Source: Rhodospirillaceae bacterium (lineage in GTDB: Bacteria > Pseudomonadota > Alphaproteobacteria > Rhodospirillales_A > Casp-alpha2). From it: a stretch of DNA of 6,736 nt. The notes below the pieces were generated by a model that was not told the DNA's origin, ran no database searches, and saw nothing but the letters and a program-made list of their open reading frames with translations. The stretch is taken from assembly GCA_003488105.1 (NCBI GenBank), contig DNMS01000281.1, positions 1-6,736 of the forward strand, given 5' to 3'. This document shows positions 5,351 through 6,736 of this stretch, one piece after another; positions within the stretch are counted from its first letter, which is position 1, and each line of letters begins with the position of its first letter. A program made the position numbers and the translations under genes.

Positions 5351-5941
5351 ATGCCCAACAAGCACGAGATCACCGCCGCCGATATCCTGTCCATGGAGGC
5401 CTACGGCCGTGAACGGGCCGAGCGCCGCAAGGCCATGACCGCGATCAAGCGCAACCGCCGCATCGCCGTCGGCCCCGACGCCACGTTCTATTTCGAAAGC
5501 TTCGACACCATGTTCCATCAGGTGCACGAAATGCTGTTCATCGAAAAGGGCGGCGAGGCGCAGATCCCCGATGAACTGGCCGCCTACAATCCCCTGATCC
5601 CCAAGGGCCGGGAATTGGTCGCGACCCTGATGTTCGAAATCGACGATCCCGTGCGCCGGGCCCAGTTCCTGAGCGGCCTGGGCGGGGTCGAGGAAACGGT
5701 GACCTTCGAATTCGCCGGTGAAAGCGTCGCAGGCGTGCCCGAAGCCGACATTGACCGCACCACCGCCGACGGCAAGGCATCCAGCGTGCAGTTCCTGCAT
5801 TTCCCGTTCACCGACGCCCAGGTCGCCAAGTTCAAGGACGCGGGCACCCAGGTGCAGTTGCAGATCGCCCATGCAAAATACGGCCACATCGCGATTCTGC
5901 CCGCCCCGGTGAAGGACGCCCTGGCCGGCGATTTCGACTGA
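5351..5941 (+). CDS. DUF3501 family protein
   Basis: This 196-aa protein resembles the DUF3501 family, which I know mainly as a neighbour of rubrerythrin and CCG iron-sulfur genes. Its biochemical role is unknown to me. It begins with a charged helix-like region (AYGRERAERRKAMTAIKRNRR, about 17-37) and continues with FYFESFDTMFHQVHEML (46-62) and YNPLIPKGRELVATLMFEID (79-98). The C-terminal half has VQFLHFPFT (146-154) and LQIAHAKYGHIAIL (170-183). There is no cysteine, signal peptide or membrane segment. Clustered His/Glu (Glu49, His56, His59, Glu60, Glu65, His150, His174, His179) could bind a metal, which is inference. Its ATG follows the iron-sulfur gene stop by 3 nt with no strong Shine-Dalgarno, implying translational coupling and joint function. 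Confidence 0.85.
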   Translation: MPNKHEITAADILSMEAYGRERAERRKAMTAIKRNRRIAVGPDATFYFESFDTMFHQVHEMLFIEKGGEAQIPDELAAYNPLIPKGRELVATLMFEIDDPVRRAQFLSGLGGVEETVTFEFAGESVAGVPEADIDRTTADGKASSVQFLHFPFTDAQVAKFKDAGTQVQLQIAHAKYGHIAILPAPVKDALAGDFD

Positions 5942-5948
5942 ACCATCC

Positions 5949-5972
5949 CGTCATTCCCGCCAAGGCGGGAAC
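5949..5972. repeat. Palindromic repeat-like element (ATTCCC-N8-GGGAA)
   Basis: TTCCCGCC (5954-5961) and GGCGGGAA (5964-5971) form a perfect 8-bp stem around AA, in the context CGTCATTCCCGCC, right after the DUF3501 stop. This ATTCCC-N8-GGGAA shape is that of a widespread intergenic palindrome family in Proteobacteria (comparable to Neisseria dRS3). It may also act as a terminator for the upstream operon, although no T tract follows. Confidence 0.5.
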
Positions 5973-5982
5973 GCGAATATCT

Positions 5983-6063
5983 CATCCTTCCTTCTCACCG
6001 TCTCACTGCCTTAGTGGTTTATTCTTGAACCACTGAGACACAGAGGCTGTGAGAAGGAAGATG
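5983..6063. repeat. Long imperfect palindrome between convergent genes
   Basis: CTTCCTTCTCAC (5987-5998) pairs perfectly with GTGAGAAGGAAG (6049-6060), and with a one-base bulge the arms extend to 5983 and 6063. Inside, GTCTC (6000-6004) pairs with GAGAC (6035-6039) and AGTGGTT (6013-6019) with AACCACT (6028-6034) around an 8-nt loop. The minus strand reads CTCTGTGTCTCAGTGGTT then AACCACTAAGGCA, the flavour of dispersed AACCAC/CACAGAG repeats seen between genes in many bacteria. It lies between the DUF3501 gene and the convergent SH3 gene, so it could also end transcription from both sides. Confidence 0.55.
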
Positions 6064-6086
6064 TGGATGCTGGCCCCGTGGGTGGT

Positions 6087-6674
6087 TTACTCGACGGCCT
6101 CGTCCTTGCGCACGCCCCACAGTTCGACCCGGCGGATCCAGCCTTCGAAGCCGGCGGCGCGGACCCGGCACCAGCCGCCGTCCTTGGGGCAGACGGCGAT
6201 GCGGACGATGACATCGGGCTCCAGCCGGGCCAGGGCGCGGGCGGAGGCATCGGGATCGGCGCGCAGCGTGCGCGTGCGGCCCAGCACGATGGCCGTGCGC
6301 TCGCCGTCCAGCATGGTCTGATGGACCCAGCCCTGGGTGCCCTGGTGGTCGCGCACCTTGCGCCAGGTCTGGAATTCGGCGATCACCTCGATGGGTAGGT
6401 GGCGGCGCCGGTAGACCCAGTCGACGGGATACTGCACGCCGGGGCCGGACCGCATGTTGACCTCGCCGGCGCGTAAACTGACGAAGCGCGGCAGCGGCAG
6501 GCCCGAGGGGGTGTTGGAGGTCGTCCCGGAAGCCTGTCCCGGCGCCTGCGCCCTGACGGCCTGGGGAAGCAGGGCGGCGACCAGCACGATTGCGGCCAGC
6601 GCCACGGCCCGGCACCAGATAGGGATAAGGATGGCGCGTGCGTCTTGGCTGCGGCGGGCGAATAGCCGGTTCAT
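6087..6674 (-). CDS. Exported double SH3-like domain protein
   Basis: This 195-aa protein has a probable Sec signal peptide: a basic start (MNRLFARRSQ), a hydrophobic core at about 23-37 (AVALAAIVLVAALLP), and a likely cut after AVRA (about residue 42). A low-complexity linker (APGQASGTTSNTPSG) leads into two bacterial SH3-like units. The first, about 65-123, has EVNMRSGPGVQYPVDWVYRR, WRKVRDHQGTQGWVHQ. The second, about 133-188, has TRTLRADPDASARALARL, GGWCRVRAAGFEGWIRR. Such SH3_4-type domains usually act in the periplasm, often in peptidoglycan binding or envelope stress. Cys162 and Cys169 could form a disulfide. The start at 6674 is supported by GAGGA (complement of 6680-6684) 5 nt upstream. 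It is convergent with the DUF3501 gene, so not part of that operon. The specific role is unknown. Confidence 0.85.
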   Translation of the reverse strand: MNRLFARRSQDARAILIPIWCRAVALAAIVLVAALLPQAVRAQAPGQASGTTSNTPSGLPLPRFVSLRAGEVNMRSGPGVQYPVDWVYRRRHLPIEVIAEFQTWRKVRDHQGTQGWVHQTMLDGERTAIVLGRTRTLRADPDASARALARLEPDVIVRIAVCPKDGGWCRVRAAGFEGWIRRVELWGVRKDEAVE

Positions 6675-6707
6675 GCGGGTCCTCGGGTCCTGGGGCGCTG
6701 GGGGGAA

Positions 6708-6736
6708 TCAGCGAATGCGCCCAAGCCGGTCCTTGG
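6708..6736 (-). CDS. Possible C-terminal tail of an upstream gene (partial)
   Basis: On the minus strand a frame entering from the right edge reads KDRLGRIR followed by TGA (complement of 6708-6710), 33 nt before the start of the SH3 gene. The short gap in the same direction would suit an operon partner, but eight residues are too few to identify a family or to exclude a chance frame. Confidence 0.22.

Overview
The window reads as a GC-rich (mostly G/C at third codon positions) chromosomal segment of an alphaproteobacterium. The best taxonomic signals are a fabA-fabB-fabI operon next to an Irr-type Fur-family regulator, a pairing I associate with Alphaproteobacteria, and the alphaproteobacterial style of FabI. 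A Rhodospirillales-like lineage would fit, but the sequence alone does not prove it. No rRNA, tRNA, CRISPR array, transposase or phage gene is visible.

Layout: (1) 1-2610, + strand: the end of fabA (its start lies before the window), fabB and fabI, a compact operon for unsaturated fatty acid synthesis and the final enoyl reduction. (2) 2611-2741: an AT-rich promoter region with a perfect palindrome (2640-2654) and an Irr-box-like site overlapping a TATAAT. (3) 2742-3194: irr, an iron/heme-responsive repressor-type regulator. (4) 3195-3377: a spacer with a second Irr-box-like site directly upstream of a good -35/-10 promoter. (5) 3378-3794: a short rubrerythrin without a rubredoxin domain. (6) 3795-4006: a spacer with a strong double hairpin. 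(7) 4007-5347 and 5351-5941: a GlpC/HdrB-like iron-sulfur CCG oxidoreductase and a DUF3501 protein separated by 3 nt. (8) 5942-6086: a spacer between convergent genes carrying two repeat-like palindromes. (9) 6087-6674, - strand: an exported double SH3-like protein, followed at the right edge by a possible gene tail on the same strand.

How it fits together: FabA makes the cis-3-decenoyl-ACP branch, FabB elongates it, and FabI completes each cycle. Irr normally senses iron through heme and controls genes by binding AT-rich partial palindromes with TTCTAA half sites. Such sites occur in front of both irr itself and the rubrerythrin gene, so the rubrerythrin is probably in the Irr regulon. Rubrerythrins reduce hydrogen peroxide at a di-iron site. 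This one lacks the rubredoxin domain that usually brings electrons, and the neighbouring iron-sulfur protein is a reasonable candidate electron partner. The rubrerythrin / CCG protein / DUF3501 set recurs in other bacteria as far as I recall, but its biochemistry is, to my knowledge, undescribed. This is the most interesting part of the window.
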